DNA of 64,000 nucleotides from SIG440 sp045532055 (GCA_045532055.1 JAZSFF010000031.1:4158-68157); one strand, 5' to 3'. Positions 25,308-33,406 are shown, counted from the stretch's first letter. The notes: a model not told the origin generated them from the sequence alone. Program-made: numbers and translations.

Positions 25308-26195
25308 ATGATACTTGAGAAAATATTTGATTTTTACAAAACCCGAATCAAGGATATGGGTAGGGAACAATCAAAATCTGTAAGAGAAGAAAAGCCAGAT
25401 GAAGAATTGATTTTAAAACTTCTGGATGTTGCAGATGCTGATAATGATGTGCTTATAACAATTGCGGGAATAAGACATTATTCAGGCTCAAAGCCTTTTC
25501 GGGAAGGAAAAACCATAAGACTGAAGAAGGATAGAGGAAATAAACATGACGACAAAGCAATAATGGCGGTGGATAGCGGACATAATACTATTGGTTATGT
25601 GGCAAACAGTCCCAACACCATAAAAGACGGAACATTGGGGGCAGGGGTTATCCACGGTGGAATAAGAAATAATTGTGTTGCACGGGTAATGTGGGTAGCG
25701 GATGCTTTTGTTATATGTAAACTTGAGGGCATAAGCTGTTTTGATTTGGTGTATGCTCAGGGTGTCAGATTGTGTGATGACGGAGAATATGAGGCGGCTT
25801 TAAGATTATTTCTGGCACTTGAGGAAAAAATGCCGTATGCTGAGGTTTTTAAACGTATTGCGGATTGCTACATAAAGCTGGAAAACCCTGAAAAAGCACT
25901 AACTTTTGTGAAAAAGGTGTTGCAAAAGGATTGTAAAGACTTGCAGGCGCTTATGATGCGTGGCATTATTTTTAAAACTTTGGGAAGACTGGAAGATGCA
26001 ATAGCTGATTTTACTGCCATAAATACTGTTCAGGCAAACTACAGAGTTTTGATTGAACGATGCAAATGTTATATAATGCTCAAAGATTATGAGTCGGCGT
26101 TTTGTGATGTGACAAAAGCGCTGAGGATTAACCCCAAGAGTCATACCGCAGAGGAACTAAAAAAAGAAATTTTGAAACATAAGAAACAGGATTAA
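25308..26195 (+). CDS. HIRAN-domain protein with C-terminal TPR repeats
   Basis: This 295-residue soluble protein has a HIRAN-like domain at about residues 45-140 (ITIAGIRHYSG, a basic LKKDRGNKHDDKAIMAV core, then IGYVANSP). HIRAN domains bind 3' DNA ends in helicases such as HLTF, but they also occur alone in bacteria. Residues about 155-290 form three to four TPR units (for example YAEVFKRIADCYIKLENPEKAL). No helicase or nuclease domain is present. The gene follows the transporter by 3 bp and ends at a strong terminator. Function unknown. Confidence 0.75.
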   Translation: MILEKIFDFYKTRIKDMGREQSKSVREEKPDEELILKLLDVADADNDVLITIAGIRHYSGSKPFREGKTIRLKKDRGNKHDDKAIMAVDSGHNTIGYVANSPNTIKDGTLGAGVIHGGIRNNCVARVMWVADAFVICKLEGISCFDLVYAQGVRLCDDGEYEAALRLFLALEEKMPYAEVFKRIADCYIKLENPEKALTFVKKVLQKDCKDLQALMMRGIIFKTLGRLEDAIADFTAINTVQANYRVLIERCKCYIMLKDYESAFCDVTKALRINPKSHTAEELKKEILKHKKQD

Positions 26196-26229
26196 TGCAA
26201 AGGCTTTGTAATGCCTTTGCATTTTTTTT
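26196..26229 (+). terminator. Rho-independent terminator after the HIRAN-TPR gene
   Basis: Perfect 9-bp stem (TGCAAAGGC / GCCTTTGCA), 8-base loop and eight T residues. It isolates the recombinase unit downstream. Confidence 0.92.
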
Positions 26230-26262
26230 GATGGTGGTTTGTATAAGAAAAAAATGGCAATA

Positions 26263-26290
26263 CTCCTGAAAAGAAGATTTCATCAGGAGG
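26263..26290 (+). promoter_or_regulatory. Hairpin masking the ribosome site of the recombinase unit
   Basis: CTCCTGA (26263-26269) is exactly complementary to TCAGGAG (26283-26289), which contains the AGGAGG ribosome site (26285-26290) of the following small ORF. When folded, translation of that ORF, and of the coupled recombinase, should be reduced. No convincing promoter was found in the 70-bp gap. Confidence 0.5.
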
Positions 26291-26299
26291 CCAAAGATT

Positions 26300-26467
26300 A
26301 TGAGAATAACAAGATTTGTGAACGGACAGAAAATTGACGGCAAGCTGGATAAAAGCATTGTTGTGGAAAATCAACTTATTTCAGGAACAATAAGTGAAGT
26401 AAACAGACGGTTTTTTGGGGGAAATACACAGTCTACAAGAAAGGAAACTCCCAAAATAAATGGTTAA
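26300..26467 (+). CDS. 55-residue ORF translationally coupled to the serine recombinase
   Basis: ATG 26300 follows AGGAGG by 9 bases; the 55-residue product begins MRITRFVNGQKIDGKLDKS and ends in a polar tail. Its last 8 bases overlap the start of the recombinase gene (ATG 26460), a typical coupling arrangement. It has no hydrophobic segment and no motif I recognise. It could be a recombination directionality factor or simply a leader that couples translation; neither is shown by sequence. Confidence 0.6.
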   Translation: MRITRFVNGQKIDGKLDKSIVVENQLISGTISEVNRRFFGGNTQSTRKETPKING

Positions 26468-27827
26468 ACATGCTGCTATATATATACGGGTTTCTACTGA
26501 TGCACAACGTGAAGAGGGGTATTCAATAGATGCACAGAAAGAGATGCTGACAGCATATTGTGTTTCAAAATCAATACGGGATTATGAGTACTATATTGAC
26601 GGTGGCTACAGTGGAAGCAACATAGAAAGACCTGAACTCAAACGAATGATTGAGGATATAAAGGGGGGCAAAATAAGTTGCGTCCTTGTTTATAAACTTG
26701 ACAGATTATCCAGAAGTCAAAAGGATACCCTGTTTTTGATTGAGGATGTATTCAATCCTTATGGTGTTGATTTCGTGTCACTTAATGAAAGCATGGACAC
26801 ATCTACACCATTAGGCAGACTTATGCTTGGAATACTGTCGGCTTTTGCTCAACTTGAAAGGGAGAATATCCGAGAACGAACACGCATGGGAATGAAAGAA
26901 CGAATAAAGGAAGGTTTTTGGATGGGAGGAGGTCGGGTTCCATTTGGTTATGATTATGATTCTGACAAAGGTATTCTGGTACCAAACAGTGACGCAGATA
27001 CGGTGAGAAAAGTGTATGAATTATATCTCAATGGGTATTCAACCAACGCTATTGCCAGAAAATTGGGACTCAGATATGAGAAGCTTGCCAGACAGATTTT
27101 GATGCGAAAAACCAATGCGGGGATTATTGTATACAAAGGTGAAGAATATAAAGGCAAACACGAACCTATTATATCATTGGAAACATATGAAAGGGCAATG
27201 CGGGCAATGGCAGAAAGGTCAGGGCAAAAACGTCCTGAAAGTGTATATTTATTGTCAGGACTTGTAAAATGTGGATATTGTGGGGCAAAAATGAGATATC
27301 AAAAATGGGGAAAGAATGGATATAAAATAGTGTGTTATTCTAAAGATAAAAGTAAGCCCCATCTGGTCAAGGACCCTGATTGTCCAAGTGAGGGTATATG
27401 GGCAGATAAGCTGGAGGATATAGTGAAAACGGACTTGTTTTCTTTGGGGTTAAAGGAAATCAAGGACCAAAAGCATATGTCGGCAAACGAAAGAATACTT
27501 GATGTTCTTGAAAAGAGAAAGAAAAAAGTGGGAGAAAAATTGAAGAAGTTGTACCTTGTTTATGCCGAAAGTGAGGATTTTGCCCTTAATGATGCAATAA
27601 AAGAAACCAAAGAAGAACTGGCAAAGATTGAGACTCAAATACGGGTTGAAAAGGAACAGCAGGTGGTAAGCAAAACAGAAAAAGAATTGAAAAAAAAGCT
27701 GTCAACATTAAAAGAAAGTTGGGACTTCATGACAGCCCACGAACAGCGTAACATTGTGAGAAATTGTGTGCATGAAATAAAGGCAAAAGAGAATGATGTC
27801 AAAATATATTATAAACTGAACATCTGA
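26460..27827 (+). CDS. Large serine recombinase (resolvase/integrase family)
   Basis: This 455-residue site-specific recombinase has the serine resolvase catalytic domain (YIRVSTDAQREEG with nucleophile Ser12; LVYKLDRLSRSQKD; LGRLMLGILSAFAQLERENIRER), the Recombinase domain (about 165-260; GRVPFGYDYD), a zinc ribbon (Cys in VKCGYCGAKM and two later Cys, about 270-305), and a C-terminal coiled coil (about 335-430). This is the architecture of phage integrases and of the recombinases that excise skin-like elements from sporulation genes. Its stop codon lies 3 bp from the broken end of sigG, so the attachment site is probably at that junction. Confidence 0.95.
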   Translation: MVKHAAIYIRVSTDAQREEGYSIDAQKEMLTAYCVSKSIRDYEYYIDGGYSGSNIERPELKRMIEDIKGGKISCVLVYKLDRLSRSQKDTLFLIEDVFNPYGVDFVSLNESMDTSTPLGRLMLGILSAFAQLERENIRERTRMGMKERIKEGFWMGGGRVPFGYDYDSDKGILVPNSDADTVRKVYELYLNGYSTNAIARKLGLRYEKLARQILMRKTNAGIIVYKGEEYKGKHEPIISLETYERAMRAMAERSGQKRPESVYLLSGLVKCGYCGAKMRYQKWGKNGYKIVCYSKDKSKPHLVKDPDCPSEGIWADKLEDIVKTDLFSLGLKEIKDQKHMSANERILDVLEKRKKKVGEKLKKLYLVYAESEDFALNDAIKETKEELAKIETQIRVEKEQQVVSKTEKELKKKLSTLKESWDFMTAHEQRNIVRNCVHEIKAKENDVKIYYKLNI

Positions 27828-27830
27828 TTT

Positions 27831-28136
27831 TCACCAAAGTACAATCATTGGCACAGCGTACGTGGAAAATTTTACGCCATGTGAAGTGTCAAAGTTGTCC
27901 AAAGCCTTTATCAGTCCTATGCATCCCACCTGAAATAAATCATCAATATTTTCGTTTTTGCCCCCAAACCGTTGCAATACACTGAGGACAAGTCTCAGGT
28001 TGCCATAAATAAATTCTTGACGTGCTGATGTATCTCCCTGTTCTATTTTTTTAAAAAGCTCCTGTTTTTGTTTTTCGTTTAGGAATGGAAGTTTGGACGT
28101 GTTTACTCCGCATATTTCGACTTTATTGATTAAAAT
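27831..28136 (-). pseudogene. sigG: Sporulation sigma factor SigG, N-terminal part only, interrupted at the recombinase end
   Basis: The minus strand encodes about 101 residues that are clearly the start of forespore sigma factor G: NKVEICGVNTSKLPFL, GNLRLVLSVLQRFGG (region 2.1), DDLFQVGCIGLIKALDNFD (2.2-2.3) and KFSTYAVPMIV (2.4). In SigG the next residues should be G-E-I-R-R-Y-L-R-D; here the frame continues Leu-Trp-stop, 3 bp from the end of the recombinase gene. Regions 3 and 4 are absent from the window. There is no internal frameshift or stop. The start is odd: no ATG, GTG or TTG is in frame; ATT at 28136 lies 9 bases after GAGAGGGG and is the best candidate. Either one end of an intervening element, a rearrangement, a recent pseudogene, or an assembly junction. 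Confidence 0.9.
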
Positions 28137-28168
28137 TTCAATCAGCCCCTCTCAAAAATTTACTATTA

Positions 28169-28198
28169 CAGTATTTCACCGATGTAAAAAACATATAC
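28169..28198 (-). promoter_or_regulatory. Candidate sigma-G/F-type promoter of sigG
   Basis: On the minus strand GTATA (28198-28194) is followed after 18 bases by AATACTG (28175-28169), matching the sigma-G pattern GHATR-N18-CATWMTA at 5 of 7 positions of the -10. It lies about 32 bases before the presumed sigG start, where forespore-specific transcription is expected. Confidence 0.5.
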
Positions 28199-28287
28199 AG
28201 CCTGAAAGAGAAAATAAAAAATCTGAATATCTGATAGAATATCAATAAAAGCCATTGCATATAGTTGCAATTAGAGAGGTGATTTTG

Positions 28288-28527
28288 TTGAATTGCAGCA
28301 TAAATGAACTCAAAACCAAAGAGGTGATAAACATATCAGACGGGGCAAGACTTGGATATGTATCAGATGTGGAAATCAATTTGGCAGATGGCAGGCTTAC
28401 AGCGATTATAGTTCCGGGTGCATATCGGTTGATGGGTTTTTTGGGAAAAGAGGATGATATAATAATTAAGTGGGAAAATATAAAAAAAATCGGTGATGAT
28501 ATAATAATTATTGAAAATGTAAAATGA
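28288..28527 (+). CDS. ylmC: YlmC/YmxH-family PRC-barrel sporulation protein
   Basis: This 79-residue PRC-barrel protein matches the YlmC/YmxH family, conserved in spore formers and often near sigE-sigG. Key segments are LKTKEVINISDGARLGYVSDVEI and IKWENIKKIGDDIIIIE. I placed the start at TTG 28288 because GAGGTGAT lies just upstream; a TTG 33 bases earlier has no ribosome site. Here it is divergent from the truncated sigG instead of downstream of it on the same strand. A terminator overlaps its end. Confidence 0.85.
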   Translation: MNCSINELKTKEVINISDGARLGYVSDVEINLADGRLTAIIVPGAYRLMGFLGKEDDIIIKWENIKKIGDDIIIIENVK

Positions 28528-28547
28528 TGCTCCAGAGGCATCATTTT
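28521..28547 (+). terminator. Terminator of ylmC
   Basis: Perfect 10-bp stem (AAAATGATGC and its complement), 7-base loop and a T-run; overlaps the stop codon. Confidence 0.85.
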
Positions 28548-28613
28548 TTATGTTAAAAATGACACTAAAAATAAAATAAAAGGTAGAATTGGGTAAAAAA
28601 AGAGGGAGATATA

Positions 28614-28642
28614 TTGACAAAATGGTAAAATCGTGGTAGATT
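28614..28642 (+). promoter_or_regulatory. Sigma-A promoter of pncB
   Basis: TTGACA (28614-28619), 17-bp spacer, TAGATT (28637-28642). About 80 bases of leader follow before the ATG; I see no riboswitch in it. Confidence 0.75.
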
Positions 28643-28728
28643 ATTTCTATATAATTTATGAGGAGTATAGACCTTTTTATAAGGGGTTTATATGGGTTAA
28701 ATAATTGCTTAATTGCTGGAGACTTGTG

Positions 28729-30159
28729 ATGAATTATACTTTATTAACTGATTTTTATGAAATTACAATGGCAAATGGATATCTTAAAAACGATATGCAG
28801 GACGAAATTGCATATTTTGATTTGTTTTTCAGAAAGGTGCCTGACAACGGTGGCTTTGCAATCATGGCTGGTGTACAGCAAGTCATTGAATATCTCCAGA
28901 ATCTCAAGTTTGAGAAAGATGATATCGAGTATTTGAAGAGAAAAAATCTCTTTGACTCAAAGTTTATTGAATACCTTGAAAAATTTGAATTTAAATGTGA
29001 CGTATGGGCGATGCCTGAGGGTACACCTATATTCCCCAATGAGCCTATTCTGACAGTGCGTGGCCCATTGATTCAGGCTCAGTTTATTGAAACCATGCTT
29101 TTGCTTATAATAAATCACCAAAGCCTTATTGCGACAAAAAGCAACCGAATAGTCCGTGCAGCCGAAGGAAGACCTGTTATGGAGTTTGGTTCAAGACGTG
29201 CACAGGGGACTAGCGGTGCAGTTTATGGTGCCAGAGCGGCATTTATTGGAGGCGTAACGGGCACTGCCTGCACAATATCTGACAAAATGTTTGGTGTCCC
29301 TGCGTTGGGAACTATGGCACACAGTTGGGTGCAGTCTTTTGATAGTGAGTATGACGCTTTTAAGGCGTATGCATTGGCTTATCCCAAGGAGTGTACACTG
29401 TTGGTTGATACGTACAATGTACTCAAGTCTGGTATACCAAATGCTATAAGAGTGTTTGATGAAGTTCTCACACCTATGGGTGTTAGGCCAAAGGGGGTAA
29501 GGATTGATAGCGGTGATATCACATATCTCACCAAAAAGACCAGAAAAATGCTTGATGATGCGGGGTACAGTGATGTCAAGATTGTGGTATCCAACTCTTT
29601 AGATGAATATATTATTAAAGATATTTTGAAACAGGGTGCTTGCGTTGATTCTTTTGGAGTTGGCGAAAGACTTATTACTTCAAAATCTGAACCTGTATTT
29701 GGTGGTGTGTACAAACTTGTGGCAATAGAGAAAGACGGAGAGATAATACCCAAAATAAAGGTAAGCGAAAATGTAGCAAAAATAACTAATCCGTGTTTTA
29801 AAAAAGTGTATAGACTGTTTTCAAAGGATACAGAGAAAGCCATTGCGGATGTAATAACACTTGCCGATGAAACAATCCCGGAGAATTTGGAGTATGAAAT
29901 TTTTGACCCGGAGCATACATGGAAACGCAAAAAGATACGTGATTTTACCGCAAAGGAATTGCTTGTGCCAATTTTTCAGAATGGAAAATGCGTTTATCAA
30001 TCTCCTAAACTTGAAAGCATAAGAGATTACTGCAGTCAGGAAATAGAAAAAATATGGGATGAGGTTAAACGTTTTGAAAATCCCCATTCGTATTATGTTG
30101 ATTTGTCAGAGAAACTCTGGAATATAAAATATAAATTGTTGTCAGAGTATCGCGACTAA
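28729..30159 (+). CDS. pncB: Nicotinate phosphoribosyltransferase
   Basis: The 476-residue enzyme condenses nicotinate with PRPP to nicotinate mononucleotide in NAD salvage. Signatures: N-terminal LLTDFYEITMANGY, EFGSRRAQG, the GTMAHSWVQSF block with the phosphoribosylation-site His, the DTYNVLKSG strand, GVRIDSGD and the FGVGERLITS phosphate-binding loop. ATG 28729 has a GGAG ribosome site; the preceding TTG gives only eight extra unsupported residues. A PRPP synthetase lies two genes downstream, but a promoter intervenes. Confidence 0.95.
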   Translation: MNYTLLTDFYEITMANGYLKNDMQDEIAYFDLFFRKVPDNGGFAIMAGVQQVIEYLQNLKFEKDDIEYLKRKNLFDSKFIEYLEKFEFKCDVWAMPEGTPIFPNEPILTVRGPLIQAQFIETMLLLIINHQSLIATKSNRIVRAAEGRPVMEFGSRRAQGTSGAVYGARAAFIGGVTGTACTISDKMFGVPALGTMAHSWVQSFDSEYDAFKAYALAYPKECTLLVDTYNVLKSGIPNAIRVFDEVLTPMGVRPKGVRIDSGDITYLTKKTRKMLDDAGYSDVKIVVSNSLDEYIIKDILKQGACVDSFGVGERLITSKSEPVFGGVYKLVAIEKDGEIIPKIKVSENVAKITNPCFKKVYRLFSKDTEKAIADVITLADETIPENLEYEIFDPEHTWKRKKIRDFTAKELLVPIFQNGKCVYQSPKLESIRDYCSQEIEKIWDEVKRFENPHSYYVDLSEKLWNIKYKLLSEYRD

Positions 30160-30172
30160 AATTTGCCTTATA

Positions 30173-30184
30173 TGAAACGTTTCA
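30173..30184 (+). promoter_or_regulatory. CcpA/LacI-type operator (cre-like palindrome)
   Basis: Perfect 12-bp palindrome TGAAACGTTTCA with the central CG typical of CcpA cre sites and other LacI-family operators, 25 bp upstream of the -35 of the hexosaminidase promoter. The position would suit activation or repression of sugar use; it could also belong to a local LacI regulator. Confidence 0.5.
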
Positions 30185-30208
30185 GCAAAATATGTCACTT
30201 AAGTCGTA

Positions 30209-30237
30209 TTGAAAAATACATGGATTTTCGTTATAAT
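30209..30237 (+). promoter_or_regulatory. Sigma-A promoter of the hexosaminidase-prs unit
   Basis: TTGAAA (30209-30214), 17-bp spacer, TATAAT (30232-30237); a second TATAAT lies nine bases further on. A long 110-base leader follows. Confidence 0.75.
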
Positions 30238-30352
30238 GTTGTTATAATGTAGGATTTTGTGTTTGTTTTGTAAAAAAGGATAGCAACACATTGATAACTA
30301 AACTTTAGAAAATTATTAAAAATATATACAATTTTATAAGGAGCAGGATGAT

Positions 30353-32158
30353 ATGATTTTTCCAAAGCCTATTTTAGAGAACTATTATGAGGGGAGTTTT
30401 GATTTTACCGGTGTTAATACAGAAAAATCACTCTTTGATTTTTATAAAAAGTCTGCTGACATGGGTATAAGTTTTACAAAAAACGATGATTTAGATGACG
30501 AAGAGTATGTTATTGAGATTGACAAAAATGGTGTTTGTGTTGTATACTCAAGTGAACAGGGTAAATTCCGAGCTTTGACCTCTCTTCGCCAGCTTGCAAA
30601 AAAGAATAAAGGATTGTTGCCCTTTTGTAAAATTTGCGATAAACCCGATGTTGCTGCAAGAAGCTACATGCTTGATATAAGTCGTGGCAGAGTTCCTAAG
30701 CTTCAAACAATTCTTGATTTTGTTGATGTTCTTGCAGAACTTAAATACAATGAATTCCAGCTTTATATGGATAATTTCTGTTTTAAGTATGCCGCATTTC
30801 CTGAATATACCAAGGATTTTGATTGCTTGACACCGGATGATATTGAATGCATAGATAAATACTGTGAAGAACGATTCATTGACCTTGTTCCCAACCAGAA
30901 CAGTTTTGGACATATGAAAGCATGGCTTGATCAGCCCGAACTTTCTCATCTCGGTTTGTTTGATGAAAAGGAGAATACAGGGACTCTTAATCCGTTGCTT
31001 GACGAATCTGTTGAATTGATGGACAAGATTTATGGTTCGCTTCTCCCACATTTTAAGTCTAAGTACGTAAACATTGGCCTTGATGAAGCTGTGGGACTTG
31101 GCTATTTCCAGACAGAGCAAGCTTGCAAAGAACGCGGTATAGCCAATGTTTTTGTTGATTACCTTGATAAAATCAACAAATTGGTAAACGAAAAGTATGG
31201 TAAAGAAGTTCAGTTCTGGGCTGATATGATTGTTAACTATCCTGAGGCATTTGAAAAATTCCCCAAAAACGTTACTGCTGTTGAATGGGGTTATGGAATG
31301 ATTGCTACTCAGGTTATGGAGGAACGCGTTCGTTCACTGAAGGAGAAGGGGGTACGGTTTTATATCGCACCTGGCAACCTTACGTGGACAGGTCTTACAT
31401 CAAGAGTAGAAATAATGGAATTCAACGTAAGAACAACAGGTGAGCTTGCCAAAAAGTACGGTGCAGCAGGTTATATGCTTACTGACTGGAGTGTTCCCGA
31501 TGAGGGACATCCTCATTATCTGGTACATAGTTATTTCCCTGCAGCACTGGCTGCGCAGTACGGATGGAACAGCGGAACTCCGCAGGAGTTTGACTATCTT
31601 AACCAGTTCAAACATGATTATCGTTATGCTGCTATGGAATATTGTGATGAAAACATATTTGGTGGCAAGGGTGTTGGCGAGCTTATGTATCGTCTTGGAA
31701 GATATGACTTATATGAGCCACATACGACACATGCAGTTTCCATGACTGCTCATGCAACAGAGATACCACTCGGTTTGATGAGACCTGATGACGCGGTTGA
31801 CGCAGTTAATGTATACGACCATGATATGTGCGGGGATACTACTTTCTACTTCAATAATGTATTGAATTATCTTCGTGCTGTACGTGATGATATTAAAAAA
31901 GCTGAGTTTGATGAAAGATTTAAGCGTGAAATACTTGTTAATACAGACATGCTTATTCTTGGTGCAGAAATCTGTATGATAAAGACAACAAAAAAACTTT
32001 CTGAAGAAAAACGTCAGGAACTGATGAATTTGATTGATGCAATCAGGGTAGAACACAAGGACCTCTGGATGTACAGAAACTTCAGTGAAGGTTTTGAACT
32101 TTATGATAATCACTTGATAAACAGAAGAGCAGAAATTGCAGCTTTTAAATCTGAATAA
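30353..32158 (+). CDS. Glycoside hydrolase family 20-type beta-N-acetylhexosaminidase
   Basis: This 601-residue cytoplasmic protein (no signal peptide) has the GH20 layout: a GH20b-like N-terminal domain (about 30-100), then a TIM barrel starting ARSYMLDISRGRVPKLQTI, with the paired catalytic Asp-Glu in VNIGLDEAVGLGYF and conserved Trp in FWADM and AVEWGYG. It would remove terminal N-acetylhexosamines from imported glycans. AAGGAG precedes ATG 30353. The cre-like site upstream suggests catabolite control. Substrate specificity is not predictable. Confidence 0.87.
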   Translation: MIFPKPILENYYEGSFDFTGVNTEKSLFDFYKKSADMGISFTKNDDLDDEEYVIEIDKNGVCVVYSSEQGKFRALTSLRQLAKKNKGLLPFCKICDKPDVAARSYMLDISRGRVPKLQTILDFVDVLAELKYNEFQLYMDNFCFKYAAFPEYTKDFDCLTPDDIECIDKYCEERFIDLVPNQNSFGHMKAWLDQPELSHLGLFDEKENTGTLNPLLDESVELMDKIYGSLLPHFKSKYVNIGLDEAVGLGYFQTEQACKERGIANVFVDYLDKINKLVNEKYGKEVQFWADMIVNYPEAFEKFPKNVTAVEWGYGMIATQVMEERVRSLKEKGVRFYIAPGNLTWTGLTSRVEIMEFNVRTTGELAKKYGAAGYMLTDWSVPDEGHPHYLVHSYFPAALAAQYGWNSGTPQEFDYLNQFKHDYRYAAMEYCDENIFGGKGVGELMYRLGRYDLYEPHTTHAVSMTAHATEIPLGLMRPDDAVDAVNVYDHDMCGDTTFYFNNVLNYLRAVRDDIKKAEFDERFKREILVNTDMLILGAEICMIKTTKKLSEEKRQELMNLIDAIRVEHKDLWMYRNFSEGFELYDNHLINRRAEIAAFKSE

Positions 32159-32196
32159 TATTAAAATTTTTATCACAAAACACAAGGAGAAAACAA

Positions 32197-33327
32197 ATGA
32201 AATCAACAATTGAATCCTACAATCTGGGAAGACTGGGTGTAATCGGAATGAGCGGATGTGATGACTTTTGCTCAAAGGTAGATTACTATTTGAGAAAGTT
32301 CAACGACGACGATATGGAGAATCATGGTACATTTTTGCTCCCCATAAAGGTATCTAGATTTGGAACTGGTGAAGCGAAGGCAACACTTCTTCATTCTGCA
32401 AGAACTTATGATGTTTATATCATAGTGGACTGCTTTAATTATGGACAGACCTATAAGCTCTATGGTACAGATGTTCCTATGAGTCCAGATGACCATTTTC
32501 AGGATTTGAAACGCGCGATTTCTGCGATTGGCGGCAAGGCTAAGAGAATTACCGTTATTATGCCAATGCTTTATGAAGGACGTCAGCACAAACGTCAAGC
32601 GAGGGAATCCCTTGACTGCGCAATGGCACTTCAGGAATTGATTGGTATTGGCGTTGATAATATAATAACTTTTGATGCGCATGACCCCAGAGTCCAGAAT
32701 TCTATTCCTTTCAAAGGCTTTGAAAACGTTATGCCTACATATCAGATGATTAAAGCTTGTCTTAAGTATGATCCTGAAATTATCCTTAACAAGAGCAACA
32801 CAATGATTATTTCACCTGATGAGGGTGCGATGTCAAGATGTATGTACTATTCATCGGTGCTGGAGATGGAATTGGGAATGTTCTATAAGCGTCGTGACTA
32901 TTCAAGAGTTGTAAACGGAAAAAATCCAATTGTTGCACATGAGTTTTTGGGTTCTGATGTTGAAGGAAAAAATGTTATTGTTGTTGATGATATGATTTCA
33001 TCTGGCGATTCCATGATTGATGTTTCAAAAGAACTTAAAAAGAGGAAGGCTGCAAGAGTATTTGTTTTCTCTACCTTTGGCTTATTTACAGAAGGCTTTG
33101 AAAGATTTGACAAAGCCTATGAAGAAGGCATTGTTGAAGGAGTGTTTACAACAAACCTGATTTATTCAAAGCCTGAACTTCTTGAAAAACCCTGGTATCA
33201 TCAGGTTGATATGAGTAAATATGTTGCATTGCTTATCAACGAGCTTAATGCCGAACATTCCATAAGTGATTTGCTCAATCCTATCAAGAGAATAGAGAAA
33301 ATTCTCGAAAAATATAAAAATCAATAA
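32197..33327 (+). CDS. prs: Ribose-phosphate pyrophosphokinase (PRPP synthetase), long form
   Basis: The enzyme makes PRPP from ribose 5-phosphate and ATP. At 376 residues it is longer than the usual ~315, matching a clostridial subgroup with an extended N-terminus. The family motifs are present: YEGRQHKRQARESLDCA, ITFDAHDPRVQNSIPF, and the PRPP-binding loop VIVVDDMISSGDSM. It follows the hexosaminidase by 38 bp with no terminator, so they are probably cotranscribed. PRPP made here also feeds the nearby PncB. Confidence 0.92.
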   Translation: MKSTIESYNLGRLGVIGMSGCDDFCSKVDYYLRKFNDDDMENHGTFLLPIKVSRFGTGEAKATLLHSARTYDVYIIVDCFNYGQTYKLYGTDVPMSPDDHFQDLKRAISAIGGKAKRITVIMPMLYEGRQHKRQARESLDCAMALQELIGIGVDNIITFDAHDPRVQNSIPFKGFENVMPTYQMIKACLKYDPEIILNKSNTMIISPDEGAMSRCMYYSSVLEMELGMFYKRRDYSRVVNGKNPIVAHEFLGSDVEGKNVIVVDDMISSGDSMIDVSKELKKRKAARVFVFSTFGLFTEGFERFDKAYEEGIVEGVFTTNLIYSKPELLEKPWYHQVDMSKYVALLINELNAEHSISDLLNPIKRIEKILEKYKNQ

Positions 33328-33341
33328 ATGATTAATAATAT

Positions 33342-33377
33342 AGCTGCTGCAGATGGATAATAATATCTGCAGCAGCT
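33342..33377 (+). terminator. Perfect 13-bp hairpin after prs
   Basis: AGCTGCTGCAGAT pairs exactly with ATCTGCAGCAGCT around a 10-base loop, 15 bases past the prs stop. The tail (TGTTAAATG) lacks a T-run, so it may be a weak terminator or an mRNA-processing hairpin. Confidence 0.5.
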
Positions 33378-33406
33378 TGTTAAATGTAGGGAGGCAGAAG
33401 TTCGAT

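Noticed and set aside
26230..28141. A compact self-contained element consisting only of the small ORF and recombinase
   Set aside because: There is no sigG C-terminal half to the left of 26,300 and I found no repeat of the junction sequence in the 26,230-26,300 gap, so the left boundary cannot be placed there.
28643..28728. NAD-type riboswitch or leader peptide upstream of pncB
   Set aside because: Only a weak dyad is visible and no conserved riboswitch motif could be recognised.
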